A DNA stretch of 64,000 bases, from the NCBI GenBank assembly GCA_022360315.1, contig JAKSDA010000526.1, positions 22,698 through 86,697 on the forward strand, read 5' to 3'. The notes under the pieces are model-generated. The model was given only the letters and a program-made list of their open reading frames with translations, was not told where the DNA came from and searched no databases. The translations under genes and the position numbers were made by a program. Source of the DNA: Pseudomonadota bacterium (lineage in GTDB: Bacteria; Myxococcota_A; Polyangia; Haliangiales; Haliangiaceae). This document shows, piece by piece, positions 44,698-54,703 of the stretch (position 1 is the stretch's first letter; every line of letters starts with the position of its first letter).

Positions 44698-45410
44698 GCG
44701 GGCAGGACCAGATCGATGCCACGTTGCGTGCACTCGGCCACAACAACCTCCCGCCGCCACCGCTATCGGCCGAGCTCGAAGCTGAACTGGCCACGATCAA
44801 GCCGGTAAAGGCACGCCGTCCCCTGCTCCGGTTTGCCCTGCATTGTCTGGTGTCCATCGGGTACGGCGCTGCGATCTTGTGGCTTCTCAAGCTGCGGCCG
44901 GATCTCGGCAGGCTGCCGACTGTATGGATCTTGGTCTACTGTGCCGCATGGTTGAGTGGCTTCCTGGTTCTGGGCTGGTTTGCGCTGGTACCCGGCCGGG
45001 GCAACGTCATGCCCAACTGGCGATATGCCGGCATCGGAGCGGTCTTTACCGCGGGCGGATTTATCGTGGCTGGGCTTATTTTTGACCGCAATGTTCCCAA
45101 CGTGAGCCATCTGTGCAACGCCGACGCGGTCGAGCTGGTGGCACACGGCACGGTATGTCTGAAGTGGGGTTTGATCACCGCGACCGTGCCGGTTCTGGTC
45201 GGCATGTTGCTCATACGCGGTTCGATCCCGGTGGGCTCTCGCTGGGTTGGAGCTGCACTCGGGGCCGGTGGTGGGTCTCTGGGCGGCCTCATGCTCCATC
45301 TGCACTGCCACAACGCCGACCCGCTCCACATGGGATTCGTTCACGGTGGCGTCGTGGTTGTGGCCGCCCTGCTCGGCGCACTGATCATTCCGCGTTTCAC
45401 CGACGTCTGA
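44694..45410 (+). CDS. NrsF/DUF1109-type membrane anti-sigma factor
   Basis: The protein is 238 aa from the ATG at 44694, inside the ATGA overlap. Six membrane helices are visible from residue 40 onward. The last third has LKWGLITATVPVLVGMLLI and GGLMLHLHCHNADPLHMGFVH, the Cys/His-rich signature of NrsF-like regulators that hold ECF sigma factors at the membrane. The cytoplasmic N-terminus (about 35 residues) would contact the sigma factor. The signal sensed is unknown. Confidence 0.85.
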   Translation: MSGQDQIDATLRALGHNNLPPPPLSAELEAELATIKPVKARRPLLRFALHCLVSIGYGAAILWLLKLRPDLGRLPTVWILVYCAAWLSGFLVLGWFALVPGRGNVMPNWRYAGIGAVFTAGGFIVAGLIFDRNVPNVSHLCNADAVELVAHGTVCLKWGLITATVPVLVGMLLIRGSIPVGSRWVGAALGAGGGSLGGLMLHLHCHNADPLHMGFVHGGVVVVAALLGALIIPRFTDV

Positions 45411-45480
45411 GCGCTGTTTCCCGGGTCTTGATACCGAGCCAGATAGTGGCTCGATCGCGCCCGATGCTATGCTGGCCTCC

Positions 45481-47823
45481 ATGCTTGGCACGATGGTCGG
45501 CAAGTACCGGATCACGGCAGAGCTCGGCCAGGGAGCCACCGGTATCGTGTACGAGGCGTACCACGACGAACTGGACAAACGCGTGGTGATCAAGATGCTC
45601 CGGTCGCGCTTATCGGCCAACAAGAGGATCCTGCAGCGTTTTGCCGATGAAGCCAAGGCTGCGGCGAGCATTCATCATCCCGGCATCGTCGATGTGATCG
45701 ACGTCGACCGTCACCATGATGGTCGTTCGTACATCGTGATGGAGTACCTGGCCGGGGAAACCCTGGCCCGTCGGCTGCGCCGGGTGGGCCAATTATCGCA
45801 GAGCACGGCGGTCTCATTTGCTCGGCAAGCGGCCAGTGCGCTGGCCGCGGCCCATGAAAAGGGCATTGTCCACCGCGATTTGAAGCCCGACAACATCTTT
45901 TTGGTCAGCGGTTCCGAAGTCGCGGGCGGGGAGCGGATCGTGCTGCTCGACTTTGGCAACGCCAAATTGATGGAGCGCGGCCGTGCCCTCACCTCGGATG
46001 GTGCTCTTTTGGGAACCCCGCCATACATGTCCCCCGAGCAGTGTCGCGGGGCCAAACACGTCGATCACCGCACGGATCTGTACTCGCTCGGAGTGATCCT
46101 GTTCGAAATGCTGAGCGGGCGCCAGCCATTTTCCGAACTCACCCGTGCCGACTACATCAGTGCTCATCTCTACAAGCGGCCTCCGCAGGTCACTCTCTAC
46201 AACGCTGATGTTGCGCCCGAGCTGGCCGATATTCTATCCCGTCTACTGGACAAGGATCGGGCTCGTCGAGTGCAGTCGGCCGGGGAGTTGACCGCTCTAT
46301 TGAGCCGCATCGAACCGGGCGGTGACAGCCGCCTCGGAGGGCGCGGCGATGTTGAAGAAAACCGCGATGAGTCGGCCGAGACCCGAGGGATGGGCAGGTT
46401 TCGCGACCGGCTGGACAGAGCGATGCGCCCCGCCCCATCGGCTACTCCGCTCGACGAAGAGCCGACCAGGGTACGAGCCTCGGACGGCATGCCGGCGGTC
46501 GTCGCGCCGGCCACAAAATCGGCTCTCCCGGTTGTGCCACGGTCGATCCAGGCGCCATCGCCATCTCGGCCATACGACGTCCCGCCCGCGACGATCAACG
46601 GGTCGGATTCGAGGCCGGCTGCCCAGGTGGCCGCGCAGTCGAAGCCACCGCCGCCGCCGGAGCATCAGGCGTCGCGCCCGGAGGTCCCGGCAGAAAATGC
46701 GACGCGGAGTTCATACCGAGCAGAGCAGCCATTGCATCGGTCGGGTGGTCGGAGGCAGCCCCATCAGGTGTCGCGGTCGCGAGCGCAGGCCCGGCCGCGA
46801 CGAACCCCGCCCCGGCGAGAGAGCAAGCGATCGAGCTGGCTGAGCTTGTTTTTTGCTGTGGTGGTGGTTGCTGCGGTGGCAACGTTCGCAAGCTTTTTTG
46901 CCTGGCCGGGAGCCGCCCACCGGAACGAGACGAGTGCGGCGAATCAAACCGTCACGGATGCGGGCGATTCTGCGGTGGCGACTGAACAGGCGGTCTCTCG
47001 CCGATCGGTGCCGCTGACCGCCGGGACTCTCGGTGTGGTTCACGTTGCACTGGCCGGTCTGGCTCCCATGCAATTCATCGGATTGCCGGGCGGTGAATTT
47101 GCCATGGGCAGCCCGACTGGCGAAAAAGGTCGGGTTTCCGACGAGCGGCTGCACCTGGTGCGGGTTGCGGGCTTTGCGATCGCCGAGCACGAAGTGACCC
47201 AAAGGCAATGGCGAGCGGTGATGAACAGGGACCCGAGCGACTGCGACGCCGGTTGTGGTGATGACCTGCCGGTCCAGAATGTGAGCTGGCGTGCTGCTGT
47301 CGAGTTTCTCAACCGGCTGTCCAAGCGGGACAGCGTCGCGCCGTGTTATGCCGAGAAAGGCCGGGACGTGGTGTGGAACCGTTCGTGCGACGGCTATCGG
47401 CTGCCCACCGAGGCCGAATGGGAGTATGCGTGTCGGGCCGGCTCCGGGCGAGCGTACAGTTTTGGTGATGATGACTCGGCGCTGGGCCAGTACGCATGGT
47501 ATAGTGACAATGCCCGGGGCAGGGTGCATCGTGTCGCCAGCCGCAAACCCAATCGCTGGGGTCTGTACGACTTGCACGGCAATGTGCTGGAATGGACGTG
47601 GGACTGGAGCGCACCGTATTCGGGTGGTATTGCGGTCAGAAATCCATCCGAGTCGGACAGAGCTACCGAGTCCAGAGTGCTGCGCGGAGGGTCGTTCACC
47701 GGCGGCCCGTGGTATTTGCGCTGCGCTCGCCGACATTCGCTTCGCCCGTCCAGGCACAGCCCGGGCACTGGATTGCGCGCTGTGCGCAATCATCCCGCCG
47801 GGGCGGTTTCTCCGCCCCGGTAG
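45481..47823 (+). CDS. Ser/Thr protein kinase fused to an FGE-sulfatase (SUMF1-like) domain
   Basis: I start at ATG 45481 (780 aa) because MLGTMVGKYRITAELG aligns with the start of the paralogue at 60871. The kinase domain (about 5-270) has GQGATGIVYEA, HRDLKPDNIF and LLDFGNAKL (DFG kept as DFG). A Pro/Arg-rich linker and one membrane helix (LSLFFAVVVVAAVATFASFFAW) precede an FGE-type domain (GGEFAMGSPTGEKGR, YRLPTEAEWEYACRAGS, GNVLEWTWDW, VLRGGSF). This has the same architecture as the variable kinase gene of the DGR, but its C-terminal codons do not match the DGR repeats, so it does not look like a recent target. Confidence 0.88.
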   Translation: MLGTMVGKYRITAELGQGATGIVYEAYHDELDKRVVIKMLRSRLSANKRILQRFADEAKAAASIHHPGIVDVIDVDRHHDGRSYIVMEYLAGETLARRLRRVGQLSQSTAVSFARQAASALAAAHEKGIVHRDLKPDNIFLVSGSEVAGGERIVLLDFGNAKLMERGRALTSDGALLGTPPYMSPEQCRGAKHVDHRTDLYSLGVILFEMLSGRQPFSELTRADYISAHLYKRPPQVTLYNADVAPELADILSRLLDKDRARRVQSAGELTALLSRIEPGGDSRLGGRGDVEENRDESAETRGMGRFRDRLDRAMRPAPSATPLDEEPTRVRASDGMPAVVAPATKSALPVVPRSIQAPSPSRPYDVPPATINGSDSRPAAQVAAQSKPPPPPEHQASRPEVPAENATRSSYRAEQPLHRSGGRRQPHQVSRSRAQARPRRTPPRRESKRSSWLSLFFAVVVVAAVATFASFFAWPGAAHRNETSAANQTVTDAGDSAVATEQAVSRRSVPLTAGTLGVVHVALAGLAPMQFIGLPGGEFAMGSPTGEKGRVSDERLHLVRVAGFAIAEHEVTQRQWRAVMNRDPSDCDAGCGDDLPVQNVSWRAAVEFLNRLSKRDSVAPCYAEKGRDVVWNRSCDGYRLPTEAEWEYACRAGSGRAYSFGDDDSALGQYAWYSDNARGRVHRVASRKPNRWGLYDLHGNVLEWTWDWSAPYSGGIAVRNPSESDRATESRVLRGGSFTGGPWYLRCARRHSLRPSRHSPGTGLRAVRNHPAGAVSPPR

Positions 47824-48434
47824 GTCGTACAACGTATGTTCGGCGCCTCCGGTCTGGCCAGCGCTGATCCCCCAAGTGCAGCGACAACAATGACGGCAGC
47901 CAGTGGAGCCCGACTCAAACGTTTTCCATCGTCAGGCCCGCGATCTATTAGCGCCGACGGGTGGACTCTACTCAATAAAATAGATTGTTCGCGCTGCGAA
48001 GTGTTTTTTTATCCGTACTTATCACATATGGCTCCTTATTTATTCAGTGAAATCGAAAACAGATTATTAATGTGCAAATCAATGACCACGTCGTGCAGGC
48101 GAAGGACGTACATGCCGCGCGATTGGCCGACCCAAATCCCTTGACACCAAGCAGTCTTGATTTACGTTATTTTGTTTTACTCTTATATGGCTCGGTGAGA
48201 GGGCACAGTGGCGGCAAAGCCGTATTGCGGCTGCGGCAGAGCGTTTGGTGTCTTCCGTCGTCGAGCTTCAAGGTAAAAGCGCTCGATCTGGGCATCGCAG
48301 TCGGCCTGACCAGACAACGCGTTACACCGCGCCGGCCGTCGCCCCGGGGTCGCGGATGTCAAAAAACCAAACCCAGGTGGTGTGCCCGCGACTGAATTGA
48401 CCATTGCCGAGCTGATACGATCGAGGCTGTCGGC
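47824..48434. other. AT-rich intergenic region upstream of the STAND-WD40 kinase
   Basis: I saw no gene. The stretch 47970-48190 is clearly lower in GC than its flanks. TTGACA at 48141 is a possible -35 box, but no good -10 hexamer follows at the right spacing. GAGG eight bases before the GTG at 48435 is the likely ribosome binding site of the next gene. Confidence 0.35.
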
Positions 48435-51400
48435 GTGAAAGGCACGATGGAAAGCGATCGAGACAAACCTGCGGAATCTACTGCTACCAGCCCCTCGCAG
48501 CCGGAACCCACACCGCCAGATCCCGGTGTCAGCATATACGACACCCAGCCGGCCGACTCAGATCCCGCTCCGGCCACTCCGGCCGCCAGCTTGGAGCGGC
48601 CGGCCGCGCTCCGGCAGACCACCCTTCAGATGGCTGATATTGCCGGGCGAATGTCGGCGGACAACCCGACAATCCCGGCCCGGCGACCGCTCCGTCCAGG
48701 CACCAGTCTGGGCCAGTACCAGCTGATTCGCCAGCTCGGGCGCGGTGGTATGGGGGCGGTCCACCTGGCCCGCGATACCCGGCTGGGCCGCCGTGTGGCC
48801 ATCAAGTTCCTGACCCAAGACGATCCCTCCATGGCCAAACGCGTTCTGGCCGAGGCCCGGGTGACCGCACTCTGCAAACACGACAACATCGTGGATATCT
48901 ACGACATCGGCGAGGCGCACGGTCGCTCCTTCATGGTCCTGGAGTATCTGCAGGGTGTGACTCTTCGTTCCTGGCTCGAAGACCGCTGGGCATCGACGTC
49001 GCCACCGCTGAACGATAACGAGGTTTCGCCCACCCTGGCGGCTGAACTGATGGTGCCGGTGGTGCGCGCCTTGGCCCACGCCCACGCCCTGGGTCTGGTC
49101 CACCGCGATCTCAAGCCGGAAAACATCATGTTGGCAGATGACGGATCGCTCAAAGTGCTCGACTTTGGCCTCGCCAAGGTGCTCGATCATAGTTCTGGGT
49201 CGCACAATACCAATCGGACGCCGACTGCGCCGTTGACCCGGGAAACCGATGAACTGTGGATGGCGCTCAACTTTCCGAGCTCCGACGACGCCCTGGTCGG
49301 CACCATGCCGTACATGTCGCCCGAGCAATGGAACGCCGATGACATCGACGCGCGCACCGACATATGGGCGGTTGGTGTCATGCTTTGGGAGTTGTGCACC
49401 GGACGCCATCCGCTCGAGCCACTGTCGTGCGAGGGCATGCTGTCGATCCGCGATGTGTCGATGCCCATGCCTTCCCTGGTCGAAAGACGGCCACAGCTCG
49501 GTCCGCTGGCAAGAATCGTCGATCGCTGTCTGCGCAAACCTGCTGCCGAGCGCATTCCATCGGCGCGGGCGTTGCTCGACGAACTGGAGCCACTGCTGCC
49601 GGGCCGGTGCCGGTGGATATCTACCGGCACCGGTGAACACGACATTGAGCCCGACAATCCCTATGTCGGCCTGGCTGCGTTCCAGCAAGCCGACGCGGCT
49701 CGCTTCTTTGGTCGCGACCGCGACATCGCCTGTTTGATGGCGCAGCTGCGCAACCATCGTCTGGTCACTGTGGCCGGTGCCTCGGGAGCTGGCAAGTCGT
49801 CATTCGTGCGCGCCGGGGTCATTCCAGCCCTGAAGCGCTCGGGGCAGAGCTGGGAATCGTTCATCGTCCGTCCCGGCCGTCAACCGCTATCCGCCCTGGC
49901 CGATGTACTTGCCCGGGTCTCGCGCGTCACTGTCCAGAGCCCCGCCTCGAGCCCGGACAGTGGTCTCGCCGACCTCCGGTCGCACAATGCACTGGTCGAC
50001 AGCTTGCGCAGCCGGCCCGGCCACCTGGGTGCGGTATTGCGCACGCACTGCCAAAAACGCCATGGTCGGATCCTGCTCTTTGTCGACCAGTTCGAGGAAC
50101 TGTACACCTTGGGGGCGGACAGGGATACCCGCGAGACCTTCGTGCACTGTCTCGAGGGTGTGGCTGATGACGCGTCCTCGCCGTTGCGCGTGGTGTTGTC
50201 GGTGCGCTCGGATTTCCTCGACCGAATGGCCGAAGACCGGGCATTCACCAGCGAGATCATCCGCGGCATGACCATACTGCCGCCGCTGTCCCGCGAGCAG
50301 CTGCGCCAGGCCCTGATCGAGCCGCTCGACGCCGCAGGCCATGCCTTCGAAAGCGAGGCCATGGTCGAGGCCATGTTGAATACACTCGAGGCCACCCGCT
50401 CGCCGCTGCCGCTCTTGCAGTTCACCGCGGCCCGGCTTTGGGACGTGCGCGACCCGCAAGAGAAGCGTATCAGCCAGGCCAGTTACGACGCCATGGGCGG
50501 CATTGCGGGTGCCCTGGCCACCCACGCAGACGCCGTGCTGGCCAGCCTGTCGCGAGTCGAACAGCGGCTGGCACGAGCGGTGTTTACCAGCCTGGTATCG
50601 GACGAGCGCACTCGCGCCATGGTTGGCCTGGACGAATTGTGCACCAGCGCCGGCGATGCGGTGGAGCGAGTCGTGCGTCATCTGGCCGAAGCTCGGCTGG
50701 TGCTCATGGAGACTGACAGCGAGCGGGGCGCGATCGTGGAGTTGACCCACGAGTCACTCATCGAGCGCTGGCCGAAGCTGGTCCACTGGCTTGACCAGGA
50801 TCAGGACGCTGCACAATTCCGCAACCGCGTGCGGGATGCCGCTCGGCAATGGGATAAACAGGGCCGTACCGACGATCTATTGTGGCGCGGCCAGGCGGCC
50901 GATGAGGCCAGCCGCTGGCTGGATCGCGATGCCGGTGCGCTGGCCGAGCTGGGCGCGCGCGATCGGGCCTATGTGGAGGCGGTGGTCGGTCTGGCCGTGC
51001 GGGCCCGGCGGCGGCGGCGGCACCTGGCGGTGGCCGGGTTCGCCCTGGTCAGCGCAGTGGCAGTCGCGGTCTCGCTGCTCGCCTTGCGTGCGGATCGCGA
51101 AGCCAAGCAAGCCAGGGCCAGCGCAGCCCAGGCCCGGGCGAGCATCGCCCAGGCCAAGGCGAGTGCCGCCCAGGCCGAGGCCAGTGCCGCCCAGGCCCGA
51201 GCGAGTGCCGCCCAGGCCAAGGCGAGCGCCGCGCGGGCGCGCAACGCCAGCCGGATGACGAGTGCGCGCGAACATCAGTCCGACCCGACCCTGGTGTTGG
51301 CGCTGGTGCGCGAGATGGAACCGGCGGGACAGTTGCCGCCGCGCTGGCGCGAGCTGGCCCGCTGGGCCTTGTATCAGGACATTGCCCGGGTTGTCCTCAC

Positions 51401-53357
51401 CCACCCGGATGCGGTCCATACAGCGGCGTTCAGCCGGGACGGCACCCGCATTGTCACCGCGTCGGCGGACAACACAGTCCGAGTGTGGAACGCCGATGGC
51501 TCGGGTCGGCCAATCGTGCTCGCCGGTCATCGGGATCTGGTCAATTCAGCGGCATTCAGCCCAGACGGCACCCGCATTGTCACCGCGTCGGCAGACAACA
51601 CGGCCCGGGTCTGGAATGCCGATGGCTCGGGTCGGCCAATCGTGCTCGCCGGTCATCGGGATCTGGTCAATTCAGCGGCATTCAGCCCGGACGGCACCCG
51701 CATTGTCACCGCGTCGGCAGACAACACGGTCCGGGTCTGGAACGCCGATGGCTCGGGCCGCCCGCTCGTGTTCACTGTTCACCGAGATCTTGTGTACTCA
51801 GCGGCATTCAGCCCGGACGGCACCCGCATCGTCACCGCGTCGGCGGACAGGACGGCTCGAGTATGGAACGCCGATGGTTCGGGCCAGCCAATCGTACTGG
51901 CCGGCCACCGGGCTCTGGTGTCTTCGGCGAGGTTCAGTCCCGACGGCACCCGCATTGTCACGGCTTCGTGGGACAAGACCGCACGGGTGTGGAACGCCGA
52001 TGGCTCGGGCCGGCCAATCCTGCTTGCCGGTCACCGGAGTCGGATTTTTTCAGCGGCGTTCAGCCCAGATGGAACCCGAATAGTCACCGCTTCGTTTGAC
52101 AAGACCGCGCGGGTGTGGAATGCCGACGGCTCGAGCCAGCCGATGGTGTTTGACGGTCACCAGGAGCTCGTCAAGTCAGCGGAGTTCAGCCCGGACGGTA
52201 GCCGCATTATCACTGCCTCCCATGACAAAACCGCGCGGGTCTGGAATGTCGACAGCTCGGGCCAGCCGGTTTTGTTCACCGGTCACAAGGATGTCGTCAT
52301 TGCAGCGGGATTCAGCCCAGATGGTACGCGCATTGTCACAGCATCCTGGGATCGGACTGTGCGGGTGTGGAATGCCGATGGCTCGGGCCAGCCAATCGTG
52401 CTCACCGGTCACCGGGATCGCATTTTTTCGGCCCAGTTCAGCCCGGACGGCACCCGCATTGTCACGGCTTCGTGGGACAGGACTGCGCGGGTGTGCAAGG
52501 CCGATGGCTCGGGCCAGCCAATCGTGCTCACCGGTCACCAGAATCGCGTCTTTTCCGCGGCATTCAGCCCGGACGGCACCCGCATTGTCACGGCTTCGTG
52601 GGACAGGACTGCGCGGGTATGGAACGCTGATGGCTCGGGCCAGCCAATCGTGCTCATCGGTCATCAGGGTCGGGTCACGTCAGCGGGGTTTAGCCCGGAC
52701 GGTACCCGTATCATCACTGCTTCAGAGGACAAGACAGCACGGGTGTGGAGCGCCGATGGCTCGGGCCAGCCAATCGTGCTCACCGGTCACCAGGCCATCG
52801 TCATTTCAGCGGCATTTAGCCCGGACGGCACTCGCATTATCACCGGTTCCTTTGACAAGACAGCACGGGTGTGGAGAGCCGATGACTCGGGTCCGGCAAT
52901 CCTGCTCTCCGGTCATGACGCCCCTGCAGTTACTGGCACCACTGGGGGCAGAGGCGCGTTTAGCCCGGACGGTTCGAGGGTCGTCACGATCTCGGACGAT
53001 AACACCCTGCGGGTCTGGAACGTTCACGGCAGCAGCGAGCCGGCGATTTTGCGCATTCCCGACGAGGTTGAGGTTGATGCGTTCAGCGCGGCATTCAGCC
53101 CGGACGGCACCCGCATCGTCACGGCATCGCACAGCAAGCGCAACCCTGTCACTGGCGAGATGGAGTACTGGGCTGCTGTGTGGCCCAGCTTCGAGCGCAT
53201 CACCGGCCTGGACGACCCCGTGCTGTGGACCGCGACCAGCTACTGCCCGCCCGTGGCGCTGCGCAGAGAACTACTCGGCGTATCCGAGGATCTGGCCACT
53301 CGCCAGCTGCAACAATGCCGGGACCGCGTCGCCACCGCTCGGGCCGCCAGCCGGTGA
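48435..53357 (+). CDS. giant Ser/Thr kinase - nSTAND NTPase - WD40 protein
   Basis: The protein is 1640 aa. After a disordered Pro/Ser N-terminus come a kinase (about 95-380: LGRGGMGAVHLARD, HRDLKPENIM, VLDFGLAKV), an nSTAND1-type NTPase (about 405-880: NPYVGLAAFQQ, Walker A GASGAGKSS, Walker B RILLFVDQFEELY), a membrane-like segment (LAVAGFALVSAVAVAVSLLAL), an Ala-rich heptad-like coil (about 890-940, units of QAxASAA), and fourteen WD40 repeats (about 985-1590) of 42 residues each built on FSPDGTRIVTASxDxTARVWNADGSGQPI. Repeats 2-12 are nearly identical, repeat 13 is longer and repeat 14 is decayed. This resembles signalling or STAND-type conflict proteins in which WD40 blades sense a ligand. 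Confidence 0.92.
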   Translation: MKGTMESDRDKPAESTATSPSQPEPTPPDPGVSIYDTQPADSDPAPATPAASLERPAALRQTTLQMADIAGRMSADNPTIPARRPLRPGTSLGQYQLIRQLGRGGMGAVHLARDTRLGRRVAIKFLTQDDPSMAKRVLAEARVTALCKHDNIVDIYDIGEAHGRSFMVLEYLQGVTLRSWLEDRWASTSPPLNDNEVSPTLAAELMVPVVRALAHAHALGLVHRDLKPENIMLADDGSLKVLDFGLAKVLDHSSGSHNTNRTPTAPLTRETDELWMALNFPSSDDALVGTMPYMSPEQWNADDIDARTDIWAVGVMLWELCTGRHPLEPLSCEGMLSIRDVSMPMPSLVERRPQLGPLARIVDRCLRKPAAERIPSARALLDELEPLLPGRCRWISTGTGEHDIEPDNPYVGLAAFQQADAARFFGRDRDIACLMAQLRNHRLVTVAGASGAGKSSFVRAGVIPALKRSGQSWESFIVRPGRQPLSALADVLARVSRVTVQSPASSPDSGLADLRSHNALVDSLRSRPGHLGAVLRTHCQKRHGRILLFVDQFEELYTLGADRDTRETFVHCLEGVADDASSPLRVVLSVRSDFLDRMAEDRAFTSEIIRGMTILPPLSREQLRQALIEPLDAAGHAFESEAMVEAMLNTLEATRSPLPLLQFTAARLWDVRDPQEKRISQASYDAMGGIAGALATHADAVLASLSRVEQRLARAVFTSLVSDERTRAMVGLDELCTSAGDAVERVVRHLAEARLVLMETDSERGAIVELTHESLIERWPKLVHWLDQDQDAAQFRNRVRDAARQWDKQGRTDDLLWRGQAADEASRWLDRDAGALAELGARDRAYVEAVVGLAVRARRRRRHLAVAGFALVSAVAVAVSLLALRADREAKQARASAAQARASIAQAKASAAQAEASAAQARASAAQAKASAARARNASRMTSAREHQSDPTLVLALVREMEPAGQLPPRWRELARWALYQDIARVVLTHPDAVHTAAFSRDGTRIVTASADNTVRVWNADGSGRPIVLAGHRDLVNSAAFSPDGTRIVTASADNTARVWNADGSGRPIVLAGHRDLVNSAAFSPDGTRIVTASADNTVRVWNADGSGRPLVFTVHRDLVYSAAFSPDGTRIVTASADRTARVWNADGSGQPIVLAGHRALVSSARFSPDGTRIVTASWDKTARVWNADGSGRPILLAGHRSRIFSAAFSPDGTRIVTASFDKTARVWNADGSSQPMVFDGHQELVKSAEFSPDGSRIITASHDKTARVWNVDSSGQPVLFTGHKDVVIAAGFSPDGTRIVTASWDRTVRVWNADGSGQPIVLTGHRDRIFSAQFSPDGTRIVTASWDRTARVCKADGSGQPIVLTGHQNRVFSAAFSPDGTRIVTASWDRTARVWNADGSGQPIVLIGHQGRVTSAGFSPDGTRIITASEDKTARVWSADGSGQPIVLTGHQAIVISAAFSPDGTRIITGSFDKTARVWRADDSGPAILLSGHDAPAVTGTTGGRGAFSPDGSRVVTISDDNTLRVWNVHGSSEPAILRIPDEVEVDAFSAAFSPDGTRIVTASHSKRNPVTGEMEYWAAVWPSFERITGLDDPVLWTATSYCPPVALRRELLGVSEDLATRQLQQCRDRVATARAASR

Positions 53358-53454
53358 CAACCAGGCCAACAACAGCAAGATAGCGAAGGCAGGACCCAAG
53401 AGTACCCCGCTGCCGATCGGCGAACTCCAACGTCGACAGCAGTTTGGACCGGCT

Positions 53455-54648
53455 CTAACTCGATCGGTCGATCAGGGCCTCGAGCGCGGCAGCAAAGCGG
53501 TCCAGTTCGTCTTCGCTGTTGTAGTAGTGCACCGAGGCCCGGACCATCAGTTCGGGCAGGCCACGGCGTTCAAAATCGAGCAGGGTGGATGCTCTCCCGG
53601 TCAGCGAGACATTGATCGCCTGCCGGCCGAGTGCCTGGCCAATCGCCTCTGCGGCGAGGCCTTCGACGGAGAACGTGACAATGCCGCATTTGCGGGCCCC
53701 GATATCGAGTACCTCGACGCCGCGGAGATCGCCGAGGCGGCGGCGCAGACTCTCGCCGAGTGCAATGACCCGTTCTTCGATGGACGCAAGGCCCCAGCCG
53801 AGGGCGTAGTCGACGGCTGCTCGCAGACCGAGAACGGCTGCATAGTTGAATTCCCAGTTCTCGAACCGGCGGGCATCAGGCCTCATTTCATAACGGCCTG
53901 GCGCGACCCAGTCGGCCGAGCGTATGTCGAGGAAAGGCGGCTCGATGCGATCGAGTATGTTCCGGCGGACATAGAGAAATCCGCTGCCGCGGGGACCGCG
54001 CAGGTATTTGCGGCCGGTCGCCGAGAGCAGGTCACAGCCGATGGCATCGACGTCGATTTCGAGCTGGCCGACCGATTGGCAAGCATCCACCAGCAAGGGG
54101 ACACCCGCAGCCCGGGCGATGCGGCCGATCTCGGCGACCGGATTGATCAGGCCGCCGTTGGTCGGAATATGGGTAACCGAGATCAGCTTGACGTTGCCCT
54201 GATCGATCATCCGGGCAAGCGCGACCCTCGACAGTTGCCCGTCCTGGTCGCTAGGCACGACCTCCACAGAGGCGCCGGTATGCTTGGCCAGCTTGAGATA
54301 GCTGATGAAGTTGCTGCCGTATTCGGCCTCGGCAGTGAGAATGCGATCGCCGGGGGCAAAGGCAAACGCGTGAAAGGCCATGCTCCACGCGACCGTGGCG
54401 TTTTCGACCACAGCAACTTCCTCGATCCGGCAGTTGAGCAAGCGGGCGATCGAGGCGTAGGTCTGTTCGATGCCGTCCTGCATGTCGGCTTCGGCACGGT
54501 ACCCTCCTCGCATCGCTTCGCGCTGGATATGAGCGATCTGCGCGTCGATCACCGGCTGTGGCATGAGCGCTGCGCCGGCATTGTTGAGATGCAGGACGTC
54601 GCGGCAGCCAGGGGTCTCGCTCCGTGCGCGTTCCACGTCGATTGCCAT
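53455..54648 (-). CDS. class V aminotransferase (cysteine-desulfurase-like PLP enzyme)
   Basis: The protein is 397 aa. It begins with LHLNNAGAALMPQPV, has VENATVAWSMAFHAF (PLP-phosphate region), VDACQSVGQLEIDVDAIGC and the PLP Lys in LSATGRKYLRGPRGSGFLY. It belongs to the fold of SufS/NifS, kynureninase and isopenicillin-N-epimerase-like enzymes. The active-site Cys loop of true desulfurases is not obvious, so the reaction may be another lyase or epimerase step. It is 55 bases downstream of the large kinase on the same strand. Confidence 0.85.
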   Translation of the reverse strand: MAIDVERARSETPGCRDVLHLNNAGAALMPQPVIDAQIAHIQREAMRGGYRAEADMQDGIEQTYASIARLLNCRIEEVAVVENATVAWSMAFHAFAFAPGDRILTAEAEYGSNFISYLKLAKHTGASVEVVPSDQDGQLSRVALARMIDQGNVKLISVTHIPTNGGLINPVAEIGRIARAAGVPLLVDACQSVGQLEIDVDAIGCDLLSATGRKYLRGPRGSGFLYVRRNILDRIEPPFLDIRSADWVAPGRYEMRPDARRFENWEFNYAAVLGLRAAVDYALGWGLASIEERVIALGESLRRRLGDLRGVEVLDIGARKCGIVTFSVEGLAAEAIGQALGRQAINVSLTGRASTLLDFERRGLPELMVRASVHYYNSEDELDRFAAALEALIDRSS

Positions 54649-54703
54649 GACTAGACCTTGCCGCTCCGCTCACCAAAAAGTAAAGACCATCCTCCGGGCC
54701 TTT

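Noticed and set aside
52096..54654. An 852-codon plus-strand frame across the WD40 array and the aminotransferase
   Set aside because: It is out of frame with the clear WD40 protein and antisense to the PLP enzyme; its length comes from the repetitive GC-rich DNA.
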